Assembly: GCA_963708245.1 (NCBI GenBank)
Contig: OY970201.1
Location: 124,001-188,000 of the forward strand
Source: CAVYXK01 sp963708245
GTDB taxonomy: Bacteria; Pseudomonadota; Alphaproteobacteria; Acetobacterales; Acetobacteraceae
Direction of reading: 5' to 3'
Length of the DNA stretch: 64,000 nt
Made by a program: the position numbers and the translations under genes. Positions 1 to 7,588 of the stretch are shown here, piece by piece. The notes under the pieces were generated by a model. It was not told the origin of the DNA. It saw only the letters and a program-made list of their open reading frames with translations, and searched no databases. Every line of letters starts with the position of its first letter. Positions within the stretch are counted from its first letter, which is position 1.

Positions 1-780
1 GGATCCGTCCGGATTGGTCCGGATCACGATCCGCTCGAACTCGGCGACCGATGACAACCGCCCCTTCGTCTGAACATTGAGCTGCAACTGCTGGTCATTG
101 GAAATTGGACGGGCGCCGATCCGTCCGACCGCGGCCTGGATATTCTGTGACTGAATCGCATTGATGACATCGGCAGTAGTCAGTCCGAGCCCGGTCAGCC
201 GATCCGTGCGCACCCAGGCGCGCATCGAATAGTCCTGCGGTCCGAACAGCGTCGCGTCCCCGACTCCAGGCGTGCTCCTGATCTGATCCAGCAGGTTGAT
301 GGTCGCGTAATTCGAAATGAACAGTTCATCATGCGTTTGCTTCGGCGAATAGAGCGCAATGACGCCGAGCAGGGCGGAGGACTGCTTTTTTACGGTGACG
401 CCCTGACGTCGAACGTCCTCTGGCAGCTTCGAAAGTGCCACCTGAACGCGATTGTTGACGTTGACGGTATCAATATCCGGATTCGTACCGAGCTCGAAGG
501 AGACCTTCAGCGAGTAGCTGCCGTCGTTCCCGCTTACGCTCTTCATGTAGATCATCTTGTCGACGCCGATTACCTGGCTTTCGATCGGCTGCGCGATCGT
601 GGCCTCGACTACGGCGGCCGATGCGCCCGGATAACTGGTCGTCACCGCCACTTGTGGCGGCACGATGTCCGGATACTGCGAGATTGGGATCGCCAGCAGC
701 GACAACAGTCCGGCAATCGTCATGAGAATGGCAATGACGGTCGCCAGCCTGGGCCGGTCGATGAAGATGGTCGAGAACAT
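1..780 (-). CDS. RND efflux pump permease (AcrB/MexB type), N-terminal part, cut by window edge
   Basis: Inner-membrane proton-driven pump of a tripartite multidrug efflux system. Reading the minus strand from the ATG at 780 gives a typical RND start: MFSTIFIDRPRLATVI, then the first transmembrane helix, then SQYPDI, which begins the periplasmic porter domain. About 260 residues are present of roughly 1050 usual for the family; the rest lies before base 1. The start is 4 bases past the stop of the membrane fusion protein gene, so the two are co-transcribed and probably translationally coupled. The family is secure. The substrate cannot be read from this part, and the outer-membrane channel gene is not in the window. 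Confidence 0.93.
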   Translation of the reverse strand, partial: MFSTIFIDRPRLATVIAILMTIAGLLSLLAIPISQYPDIVPPQVAVTTSYPGASAAVVEATIAQPIESQVIGVDKMIYMKSVSGNDGSYSLKVSFELGTNPDIDTVNVNNRVQVALSKLPEDVRRQGVTVKKQSSALLGVIALYSPKQTHDELFISNYATINLLDQIRSTPGVGDATLFGPQDYSMRAWVRTDRLTGLGLTTADVINAIQSQNIQAAVGRIGARPISNDQQLQLNVQTKGRLSSVAEFERIVIRTNPDGS

Positions 781-784
781 CGGG

Positions 785-1945
785 TCAGCCCTGGCTGAGT
801 GGAGGTGGCGCCTGGCTGGCGATAACGGGCGTGCCAGGCCGCAGGCTTTCCATGCCCTGTACAATCACTTGCTCGCCGCCCTTGAGGCCGTCATCGACGA
901 TCGCGTCCGGGCCTGACTCGCCACCCAGCTTCACGCGCTTGACCGCTGCTTTTCCATCCTCGACCACGAATACGTAAGTGCCTTGCTGATCGACTATCAG
1001 CGCTGATTGAGGTACAAGAACTTTCTCCTCGGGCTTTTCGGCCTCGACAGAAACTCGCACGAGCTGACCATCGATGAGCGAGCCATTCGGGTTTGGCAGG
1101 CTCGCCCGAACCAGAACGGTATCAGTCGCCCGATCCACCTTCACATCGATGAAGTTGATCAGGCCCGTCTGGCCATACGTCGAGCCATCCGAAAACCGTA
1201 TGCGTACCGCGACCGCCTGCTGCTTTGCCTTGCGCTCCTCCTGCTCGACCTTCAGGAATTCGCGCTGACTCACCGGAAACGTCACATACATCGGGTCACG
1301 ACTAACCATCTCGGTTAATGGACCGCTGTCGGGCCCTACCACGTTACCCTTGGTGAACCTGGAACGCCCGACTTCTCCGCTGATCGGGGCGCTGATCTCC
1401 GTGTAACCAAGATTGATCTCAGCGGTTTTAAGGTTTGCACTCGCGATAATCACTTCGCCCTGCGCGGTTTTCTCGGCTGCTACGTCCCTATCCAGCGTTG
1501 CCTGGGAGGCAGTGTTTGTTTTCACCAGCTCCTCAGTGCGTGCGCGTTGTGCCGATGCATTGGTGTATTTGGCCTGTGCCTCCAAAAGCGCACCGCGCGC
1601 CTGCATCACCGCCGCTTGAAAGGTATCCGGCTCGATGCGGTAAAGCATGTCGCCTTCCTTCACCAAATTGCCTTCCTTGAACAACACCTGTTGCAGGAAG
1701 CCCGTCACGCGCGCACGGATGTCCACGTGTTCGATCGCTTCCACGCGACCGACAAATTCGGTCGCGCGGGTTATCGGTCGTACTTCAGCCGCAACGGTAC
1801 CAACAGGGATTGCGCTTGGCTGTTGTGCCTGACTGGGTAGCGCTTGCGCTATTGCGCCGAATAGAGCTGCCGTAGCGATGTAGCGAAGCATTCGCGTCCT
1901 CTGCACCTGATCCTGGATCATCCTGCGGATTGCTGCTTTCGGCAT
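785..1945 (-). CDS. RND efflux periplasmic adaptor (membrane fusion protein, AcrA/MexA type)
   Basis: Periplasmic adaptor linking the RND permease to an outer-membrane channel. It has 386 residues in the frame from 1945. An internal Met at residue 19 begins MLRYIATAALFGAIAQALPSQA, a cleavable signal peptide, so the true start may be at 1891. The mature protein shows the adaptor layout: a beta strand near GRVEAIEHVDIRARVTG, a lipoyl half with KEGDMLYRIEP, an alpha-helical hairpin rich in Ala/Gln/Glu, the second lipoyl half (LGYTEISAPISGEVG), then beta-barrel and membrane-proximal parts. No lipobox Cys is visible, so it is probably not a lipoprotein. It sits 12 bases after an AraC regulator gene and 4 before the permease, giving a regulator-adaptor-pump operon. 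Confidence 0.93.
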   Translation of the reverse strand: MPKAAIRRMIQDQVQRTRMLRYIATAALFGAIAQALPSQAQQPSAIPVGTVAAEVRPITRATEFVGRVEAIEHVDIRARVTGFLQQVLFKEGNLVKEGDMLYRIEPDTFQAAVMQARGALLEAQAKYTNASAQRARTEELVKTNTASQATLDRDVAAEKTAQGEVIIASANLKTAEINLGYTEISAPISGEVGRSRFTKGNVVGPDSGPLTEMVSRDPMYVTFPVSQREFLKVEQEERKAKQQAVAVRIRFSDGSTYGQTGLINFIDVKVDRATDTVLVRASLPNPNGSLIDGQLVRVSVEAEKPEEKVLVPQSALIVDQQGTYVFVVEDGKAAVKRVKLGGESGPDAIVDDGLKGGEQVIVQGMESLRPGTPVIASQAPPPLSQG

Positions 1946-1957
1946 ATGGCGATGGCC

Positions 1958-2905
1958 TCAGGTCGGGGGGTGACTCAGGGTCACGGACGGGGGTTCTCCA
2001 AAAATGGAGCGGTAGGTCGTGGAAAACCTGCCAAAGTGAAAGAAGCCAAATTGGGCGGCAATTCCGGTAACTGTCGTGATATTCGGGTCAGCCAGTCGTA
2101 GTTCTCGCTGCGCCAGATTCATGCGGCGGAGCTGCAAGAATTTTTTTGGTCCCATTCCAAGGTGCTCATGACAGCAAAGCAGTAATGTCCGGTCCGACAC
2201 GCCGATGGCGGCGCAAATTTCGGCAACATAGAGTGCCCTATCGGGATTCTCGTCGAGCACACGACGAAACCGACGCATGACCGTTTCGTGACATCTGTGT
2301 GCCCATCTTTCTTCCCGGGGTTCCGCGCCGCACAGACACTTCATCATCGCTTCGACCAGCGACTGCTCCACTGAGCGCGCCACTTCGGTGTGTCCTATCA
2401 CCAACAGCTCCGCCTCAGCCAGGGCGCTGGCTTCCGCGTGCAGACGCAGAAGGTTGGTCATTGCCGTTATCGGCGGCGTAACCCGCAAGGTCTCGCGCGG
2501 TGGCGTCAGGTCGCAGCCGGCGACCGCTATCCCCGCTGCAGCCATGTCTTCGATGGGCAACGACATTGCCCCCCTGAAGGTGGGCCCGGTGGAGCGCTCA
2601 TGATAACTATGCGCATGACTGTGGCGCAGCAAGCCGGTCGTTGGCATGGCTAGCCCATCGACCATCACATCTGGCCCAGGCCGAGTAAGAAAAGTAATGA
2701 AAGCCCGCGTTGGCACCTGCGTCAGGTGTTTTACACACGGCCCGCTTTCCTCTCCCAATGCGATCCAAAGGCGATTGAACACGACGCGGACCGAGCGTGC
2801 CGAAAACGGCCCGCTGCGGGTCGGGACAACCTCTACCCGCGCGCCGACAAAGGCTGATTTGTACCGCTCTGAATCCGGGTAACTCTGGACGGAACTCGAC
2901 ACCAT
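1958..2905 (-). CDS. AraC-family transcriptional regulator
   Basis: DNA-binding regulator of 315 residues. The C-terminal 100 residues hold the two helix-turn-helix units of the AraC/XylS family: AEICAAIGVSDRTLL, then GIAAQFGFFHFGRFSTTYR, followed by GEPPS. The N-terminal 200 residues are divergent and would hold the effector domain. The gene lies directly upstream of the RND adaptor on the same strand, so it is a plausible local regulator of the pump. No ligand can be inferred. The neighbouring gene at 2970-3983 is a second AraC regulator with similar architecture, which suggests an old duplication. Confidence 0.88.
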   Translation of the reverse strand: MVSSSVQSYPDSERYKSAFVGARVEVVPTRSGPFSARSVRVVFNRLWIALGEESGPCVKHLTQVPTRAFITFLTRPGPDVMVDGLAMPTTGLLRHSHAHSYHERSTGPTFRGAMSLPIEDMAAAGIAVAGCDLTPPRETLRVTPPITAMTNLLRLHAEASALAEAELLVIGHTEVARSVEQSLVEAMMKCLCGAEPREERWAHRCHETVMRRFRRVLDENPDRALYVAEICAAIGVSDRTLLLCCHEHLGMGPKKFLQLRRMNLAQRELRLADPNITTVTGIAAQFGFFHFGRFSTTYRSIFGEPPSVTLSHPPT

Positions 2906-2969
2906 CCGGCAACCCCCCGCGCCCCGGATTTGCCGTATGACATGCGGTTACGAGCCTCATAGACCCAAG

Positions 2970-3983
2970 TCAATCGAAATCGCGGGGATTGGCGCCCGCA
3001 AACCGGTTGTGCAACGCGATAGCGGGCACTCCTCGGTGCGGGGGATGCCGCAACGTCTCGAACGGAAGTTCGCCATACAACTCCCGATATGCGCCAGCGA
3101 ACCGGCCAAGATTGCCGAATCCGAAGCGTTTCGCAACGTCCGCGACACGTGTGGTCTGCGGAGTGCCTAGGCGTAGGGTGTGGTTCGCCAGTTGCATTCT
3201 GTGTAGGCGGACGTAACTCATCGGGCTCATCCCCAGATGCTCCGCGGAATATTTGCGCAGGAGCCGGTCCGAAACGCCGAGCGCTGCTTTGATGTGTGGC
3301 ACGCTGAGGTTGCCCTCAGGGCGATTCCGGATCAGCTCCTCAAATCGGGCCATCACGTCCAGTCCCCGACGCATCGTTGGTGCGGCCAGGCTGGCCGGTT
3401 CCGAGGACAGGCACTCCACCAGAAGGTGGATCAGTTGCTGCTCCAGGCCATGCGCGGCCTCTGCACCGATGACCGGCCCCGACCGGGCATGGGTCGTTCG
3501 TATTGCGGCCAAATAGAGGCGGCGGAACTGCCTCTCCGGACCGGAGCGAGGTTGCCAGCGGCAAACCCCGGGCGGAACCTCTATTGCCGTGCCAGTCAAT
3601 GCGCCGCTATAGCGGGTGAACTCCTGAACCGGCAGCCATATGCCTCCCCAGTGGCAGGGACCTTCGGTCCGCATGTGCGCGCATTGGCCGGCACCCAAAG
3701 TTATCAGCTCCTTGCTGTGCAGCCTGATGCCGCCCCAGGTTGGGGGGACGCTGCACTCGATCGATAGCCCCACCAAAATGGCCTCCGACGGAACTCGTAT
3801 GAAGGCGATGCGAGGAAGGCTCTCCTCAACAGACACAAGTCGCAAATGATCCAGCTTGACCTCGGTTGACCGCGCCCGAAATCGACCACCTCTGGTGAAA
3901 ACAAAGCCGATACTCCCATCCGCAGACATCGCGGCCTGGAATTCCTGTGGTTCGCTGCAAGTCGAGGTTACGCTGCTCCGCAC
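2970..3983 (-). CDS. AraC-family transcriptional regulator
   Basis: Regulator of 337 residues. The C-terminal DNA-binding part has the paired helix-turn-helix signature (HIKAALGVSDRLLRKY, then VADVAKRFGFGNLGRFAGAYR) and a short C-terminal tail. It resembles the AraC gene immediately downstream; the conserved stretches EHLGM and GVSDR occur in both. Its promoter region holds an 18-bp inverted repeat at 4049-4115, 66 bases before the ATG, a good candidate for an autoregulatory site. Transcription would continue through the second AraC gene into the efflux genes. Its effector is unknown. Confidence 0.87.
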   Translation of the reverse strand: MRSSVTSTCSEPQEFQAAMSADGSIGFVFTRGGRFRARSTEVKLDHLRLVSVEESLPRIAFIRVPSEAILVGLSIECSVPPTWGGIRLHSKELITLGAGQCAHMRTEGPCHWGGIWLPVQEFTRYSGALTGTAIEVPPGVCRWQPRSGPERQFRRLYLAAIRTTHARSGPVIGAEAAHGLEQQLIHLLVECLSSEPASLAAPTMRRGLDVMARFEELIRNRPEGNLSVPHIKAALGVSDRLLRKYSAEHLGMSPMSYVRLHRMQLANHTLRLGTPQTTRVADVAKRFGFGNLGRFAGAYRELYGELPFETLRHPPHRGVPAIALHNRFAGANPRDFD

Positions 3984-4048
3984 GTTTCCATCTCACTCCG
4001 CAGAGCCGCTGTTGTCGGGCCAGGGGGGCCCCGCCGCGGACCCGGGGG

Positions 4049-4115
4049 CTATCCAATTTCGGCAAAAGACGCATCTCGGATCGGAGGACTCCACCTATTT
4101 GCCGAATTTGGATAG
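4049..4115. promoter_or_regulatory. 18-bp inverted repeat upstream of AraC gene
   Basis: The arm CTATCCAATTTCGGCAAA at 4049-4066 and the arm TTTGCCGAATTTGGATAG at 4098-4115 are reverse complements with 17 of 18 matches, separated by 31 bases. They are AT-richer than their surroundings. The repeat lies 66 bases before the start of the minus-strand AraC regulator and could be an operator bound by a dimer. The alternative is the pair of ends of a tiny mobile element; no target duplication was seen. Confidence 0.55.
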
Positions 4116-4170
4116 TCGGCCGCGCGATTAACGTGTTGGGAGTACACTAAACGTGAAAGGAGCTGATTTA

Positions 4171-4222
4171 GTGCCCAGCGCCCAGGCGGGACGCGTGGTT
4201 AATCCACGCCGTGGCCGGCCAG
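4171..4222. repeat. Direct repeat, copy 1 (hairpin-containing)
   Basis: This begins GTGCCCAGCGCCCAGGCGG and ends CCACGCCGTGGCCGGCCAG. A second copy at 5317-5359 is identical except for a 10-base deletion (GACGCGTGGT). The extra 10 bases complete a small hairpin (GCGTGG/CCACGC). The two copies bracket the two small exported-protein genes at 4449-5288. Confidence 0.8.
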
Positions 4223-4448
4223 GGGGGAGAGGGAGGAGCATGCAATGAACGAAGCAAGCGAGGCAGGACCGCGCCGCATCGAGGCCTTCTTCTCCACGCC
4301 CGCTGCACGCAAAGATCGCTGGCGTGAGCTGGTCGATGCGGCCAGAGCATGGGCTACAGGCACCGACGCAACGCAGCGCAGGCACTCGCCCGATACAGGA
4401 TTCGCCCTTCCGCTGGAGAATACAATCGGAATGAAAAAGGAGACGATA

Positions 4449-4763
4449 ATGCCACCGATCCAAGTAACGCGGATACTCGCAACCGCGGCCGTTGTGAGCC
4501 TTTTTGCAGCTTACTCTGCAACAGCTCACGCAGACGGCTTTACAAGCCCGCCAACGAAGCTTTGCAAAGCAGGCAGTAGCGTGGTGCCTGTTCCGGATTA
4601 CTTCACTGTTAGAGATTGTTATAATCTGAATGGAGCTGGGACAGGGCTCGCAGGTTGTCTCAGGCCCGATGGCTCGATGGCGTTCGCTGACAAGGCCGAT
4701 TCCGTGCCTTCTGACAACGATAATCCGTCACCCGGCCACTCTTGCGGGTGGAAGATCGACTAA
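4449..4763 (+). CDS. Small exported cysteine-containing protein, function unknown
   Basis: Not recognised. The chosen start is the ATG at 4449, with a strong ribosome binding site (AAGGAG, 6 bases upstream). It is followed by MPPIQVTRILATAAVVSLFAA and a cleavage-like AHA, a clear Sec signal peptide. The mature part is about 75 residues, with four Cys (KLCKAG, VRDCYNL, AGCLRPD, HSCGW) that could form two disulfides. The same frame stays open back to an ATG at 4245 that also has a GGAGGAG site, giving a 172-residue product. That form would bury the signal sequence, so the short form is preferred. Another small exported protein follows on the same strand. Confidence 0.6.
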   Translation: MPPIQVTRILATAAVVSLFAAYSATAHADGFTSPPTKLCKAGSSVVPVPDYFTVRDCYNLNGAGTGLAGCLRPDGSMAFADKADSVPSDNDNPSPGHSCGWKID

Positions 4764-4919
4764 GCTGGCGAGGGGCAATCCGGGAGGCGATATCCGAGCC
4801 CAATCCCGCGCCAGATCGACGCCTAACTTACCCCCGCGATGGCCGACTTAGCCGTGCATTCGGGGGTCCCGGACAATCGGATTCGAAGGATCAATGCACG
4901 ACGTTACAAGGAGGACCAA

Positions 4920-5288
4920 ATGAAACAGCTGTTCCTGTTGGGGATATCACTCCTATCGGTCTCGGCTTGTGCCCCACAATCACCGCCGCCGCCGGCTCCC
5001 ACTACCGTCTTCGACGGAACTTACGGTCATGGTGCCGTCACCGCGATGAGCCCTCCTGGATGCCGAAAATTAACCCTCCCGCCAAATTTGACCATAACGA
5101 ACGGTTCGGCCCTGTTCCAGTGGGACGTTCTTACGTTTCAGGGAAATGTAACTCCACAGGGCGCATTGGCGATGAACACGGCCTCGGGTCAGACGCTCCA
5201 AGGACAAATCGATCCTCATTTCGTGCTCACAGCTCGTCTGGCCGGTCCGAACTGCACCTACGACGTAACTTGGAGCCGGGTGAGCTGA
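4920..5288 (+). CDS. Small lipoprotein, function unknown
   Basis: Not recognised beyond being a lipoprotein. The ATG at 4920 has a perfect AAGGAGG site 5-7 bases upstream. The N-terminus MKQLFLLGISLLSVSAC is a type II signal peptide with the lipobox VSAC, so Cys17 would be lipidated. A proline-rich linker (PQSPPPPAPTT) leads to a beta-rich domain of about 90 residues containing two further Cys (PPGCRKL, GPNCTYD) that could pair. It is 122 residues in all. It follows the small exported protein at 4449-4763 in the same direction, and both lie between the direct repeats at 4171 and 5317. Confidence 0.65.
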   Translation: MKQLFLLGISLLSVSACAPQSPPPPAPTTVFDGTYGHGAVTAMSPPGCRKLTLPPNLTITNGSALFQWDVLTFQGNVTPQGALAMNTASGQTLQGQIDPHFVLTARLAGPNCTYDVTWSRVS

Positions 5289-5316
5289 TCTCGGCGCAAG
5301 GGGCTTAGTCTAATGA

Positions 5317-5359
5317 GTGCCCAGCGCCCAGGCGGTTAATCCACGCCGTGGCCGGCCAG
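5317..5359. repeat. Direct repeat, copy 2 (10-bp deletion)
   Basis: Matches 4171-4222 base for base apart from loss of GACGCGTGGT, which removes one arm of the hairpin present in copy 1. The spacing of about 1.15 kb brackets the small exported-protein genes. The remaining bases up to the DUF2155 stop at 5535 show no gene. Confidence 0.8.
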
Positions 5360-5534
5360 AGTTCCTGCGTGCGCTGTGGGCAGAATCCGACTGCATTCGG
5401 ATCCCGTGCCGGGCTAGAGCGCAGGGCGCGCGGCCCTGCATTGATTTGCCTCAATGATCCCGCGGTACTGCGCCCACTGCGTGGTTGCTTGGTGCGAGTT
5501 GGCGTCCGGTCGGCTTCCTCTGTGATGACGCGAC

Positions 5535-6317
5535 TCACGGCTGGCAGCCGGCGACCCACACATCATAGACCGGGTTCTGCAGCATCGACAGCCACGGGTC
5601 ATTCGCCAGTGTCCAGCCGCGGAATCCCGGCTCGTCATTATGGCTGTCGTTGATCACCAGGAACGCTGTCGCATTGGCCGGCTGGTCGGGCGGCCGGACC
5701 AAACAGGACTGGACAGTGATGGTCAGGGGACCATAGCTCGCCGACTGCCCCACTTTCACCGTTAGATCCTTGCTGAGCGCATCGATCTTGTTCAGCACAA
5801 TCAGCCGCGCTGTCGTCTCCGGCACCCAGTTATTCGGATATTCCGGCGGTGCCTCGGGAGGCGATGGCTCCGCGGGGGCCGGGGTTTCGGCCGCCTGCGC
5901 GGGAGCCTCAGCAGCCGGTGCGGGTGCAGCCGGGGCAGGCCCAGCAGAGGTGGATGCCGGCGCAGATGTGGCCGACGGAGCGGATGCAGTCGGAGTGGAG
6001 GCGGGGGGCGTGGTACTCGACGCCGGCGGAGTCGGCGGTATTGGGGGTGCCAGGGGGGTGGCGACAATCGGTACCGATTGCTCCGAAGGCGGCGTTGTGG
6101 GCGCCTCCTGATAAGGAGTTGAAGGAGTCGCCTGATACGGCGCCGCTGGGGCAGCCTGATAGGGCGGGGCCGGGGCAGCCTCATAAGTAGGCGGGGCGGT
6201 TACGGTGGGGGGCAGCAACGGGATCGGCGCTCCGTTCTGCCCGGGCGCCACACCCGGCCACTGGGACGCCAGTCCGGCCAGCGCGACCACGAGCCAACGC
6301 GAGGGCGGGTTCCTCAT
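5535..6317 (-). CDS. DUF2155 domain-containing exported protein
   Basis: The chosen start at 6317 gives MRNPPSRWLVVALAGLASQ, a signal peptide; an upstream in-frame start at 6422 would overlap the neighbouring gene and hide it. After cleavage comes a long low-complexity region of about 110 residues of Pro, Ala, Ser and Thr, starting with imperfect PYQAAPAA-type repeats. The C-terminal 100 residues form the conserved DUF2155 domain (TARLIVLNKIDALSKDLTV, GPLTITVQSCLVRPPDQP, AFLVINDSH, GFRGWTLANDPWLSMLQNPVYDVW). The family's role is not established. In alphaproteobacteria it is often next to NDUFA12 and mlaD, as it is here, which supports the call and suggests an envelope function. Confidence 0.85.
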   Translation of the reverse strand: MRNPPSRWLVVALAGLASQWPGVAPGQNGAPIPLLPPTVTAPPTYEAAPAPPYQAAPAAPYQATPSTPYQEAPTTPPSEQSVPIVATPLAPPIPPTPPASSTTPPASTPTASAPSATSAPASTSAGPAPAAPAPAAEAPAQAAETPAPAEPSPPEAPPEYPNNWVPETTARLIVLNKIDALSKDLTVKVGQSASYGPLTITVQSCLVRPPDQPANATAFLVINDSHNDEPGFRGWTLANDPWLSMLQNPVYDVWVAGCQP

Positions 6318-6333
6318 AGTTGCCGCGGGCCCG

Positions 6334-6561
6334 TCATCCGCTCCTCGTCGCCGCGCGCTTCGGGCTCTCGAGCGCATCGACCATGCCCAGCAGAATGCGG
6401 CGCATCGCCTGCTCATCGACACCCATCAGAACCGCGTCCTCGAAAGTGTCCTGCAGCGCTTGCGCCAGCTCGGCGTGGTTTTCTGAGAGCATCTTCAGCT
6501 TTTCGCGGCATGAAACGGGCGTGCCGTCGGGCTGCGGCCAGACCGAAGGTGGCGGCATCAT
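6334..6561 (-). CDS. Small conserved-looking protein, function unknown
   Basis: A 75-residue protein with no signal peptide or membrane segment. The sequence is helical in character (MLSENHAELAQALQDTFEDAVLMGVDEQAMRRILLGMVDAL). Its start overlaps the mlaD stop by 4 bases (ATGA type), and it ends 16 bases before the DUF2155 start, so it sits inside a tight operon. That translational coupling is the main reason to believe it is real. I do not recognise a family. Confidence 0.65.
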   Translation of the reverse strand: MMPPPSVWPQPDGTPVSCREKLKMLSENHAELAQALQDTFEDAVLMGVDEQAMRRILLGMVDALESPKRAATRSG

Positions 6562-7094
6562 GGCTGCGCTCCGGGGGCGGGGGTTGCCGACCCGCCTTGG
6601 GCCGGCTGTCCACCGCCCTTTCCGTTGCTGGTCATCGCGTTCACCATGTTGGTCGCGCTGAAGATGAACTTGCCGAGCAGGTCCTGCAGGCTAACTGCGC
6701 CCTGGGTGATGGTGATCGACTGGCCCGGCCGCAACATCGCCGTGTCTGCGCCTGGCTGTACGGCTAGATAAACTCCGCCGAGCAGGCTCTCGCTCGCCAC
6801 TTCGATGCTGCTGTCCTTGGGCAGCTCGATGCCGTCGCGGATCGTCATCCGCACGTCGGCAAGATAGGTCTTGGGGTCGATCGACTCGTTGTCCACCACG
6901 CCGATCTTCACTCCGGCCAATCGCACGTCGGAACCGACCGCAAGCCCGGCAATATTGCTGAATTGCGCATGCAGCGGGTAGCCGGTGCTGATTGAGGTGC
7001 GGCCCGAATTGGCGATGGCGTAGGACAGGAAGCCGGCCGCGGCGATCAGCACCACCAGCCCAGTTAGCACCTCGGCGAGATTGCGGCGGACCAT
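6558..7094 (-). CDS. mlaD: MlaD-type (MCE domain) lipid transport protein
   Basis: Substrate-binding subunit of the Mla phospholipid transport system, anchored in the inner membrane and facing the periplasm. The start at 7094 overlaps the preceding stop (TGATG) and gives MVRRNLAEVLTGLVVLIAAAGF, a single N-terminal membrane anchor. The MCE domain follows: YPLHAQFSNIAGLAVGSDVRLAGVKIGVV, a strand-rich core, ASESLLGGVYLAVQPG and a C-terminal helix. It is 178 residues, near the usual length. A longer reading from 7346 overlaps NDUFA12 and is not believed. The other Mla genes (ATPase, permease) are not nearby. Confidence 0.9.
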   Translation of the reverse strand: MVRRNLAEVLTGLVVLIAAAGFLSYAIANSGRTSISTGYPLHAQFSNIAGLAVGSDVRLAGVKIGVVDNESIDPKTYLADVRMTIRDGIELPKDSSIEVASESLLGGVYLAVQPGADTAMLRPGQSITITQGAVSLQDLLGKFIFSATNMVNAMTSNGKGGGQPAQGGSATPAPGAQP

Positions 7095-7447
7095 CAGGAG
7101 CCGGGGGTCCAGGCTTCGTAGTCGCCGGTCGCCGGCGCGCGGTGCCCACCTTCGTAGTCGTGTCCAGGCGGGCGGTAGCTCTCGGGCGTGCCGGTCAGGT
7201 TCGGCAGGTGAGGCTTCTGCCAGGGCCGCCGCGTCGAGGCCGGTATCGGTGTGTCGGTGGTGTAGTGCAGCCAAGCGTGCCACTCGGGCGGCACCTTGCT
7301 CGCTTCCGGCACACCAACGTAGGCGACCCAGCGGCGCCGCCGCCATCCGGGCCGACCCCGTCGTTCCTCATAATAAATGTTGCCGTCCGCGTCGCGCCCG
7401 ACCTGGCGGCCGCGCAGCAGGGTGAACAGCCTGGTGCCGATATTCAT
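7094..7447 (-). CDS. NADH:ubiquinone oxidoreductase accessory subunit NDUFA12 (B17.2) family
   Basis: Accessory subunit of respiratory complex I, found in mitochondria and alphaproteobacteria. The family pattern is plain: MNIGTRLFTLLRGRQVGRD, then YYEERRGRPGWRRRRWVAYVG, EASKVPPEWHAWLHYTTD and a C-terminal proline-rich tail ending YEAWTPG. The start at 7447 is chosen because homologues begin at this Met; an upstream Met at 7507 adds 20 residues without a better ribosome site. Length 117. It is the first gene of the NDUFA12-mlaD-small ORF-DUF2155 operon and shares its promoter region with the divergent TSCPD gene. The presence of this subunit supports an alphaproteobacterial source. Confidence 0.92.
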   Translation of the reverse strand: MNIGTRLFTLLRGRQVGRDADGNIYYEERRGRPGWRRRRWVAYVGVPEASKVPPEWHAWLHYTTDTPIPASTRRPWQKPHLPNLTGTPESYRPPGHDYEGGHRAPATGDYEAWTPGS

Positions 7448-7588
7448 GCCGGGCGATATACGAAGCCCTTCGGGTTCGGTCCACCGACCGTGCGCTGATC
7501 GAATCATCTACAGTATTTTGTGGTCAATCGGCTTGTGGACCGCAAAATGCGCTTCCCTGCGCAAGTGAGTTGCCATAGCATGGCCGGC

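Noticed and set aside
4245..4448. N-terminal extension of the small exported protein
   Set aside because: It has a good ribosome site, but translation from there would place a signal peptide in the middle of the product. It is kept only as an alternative.
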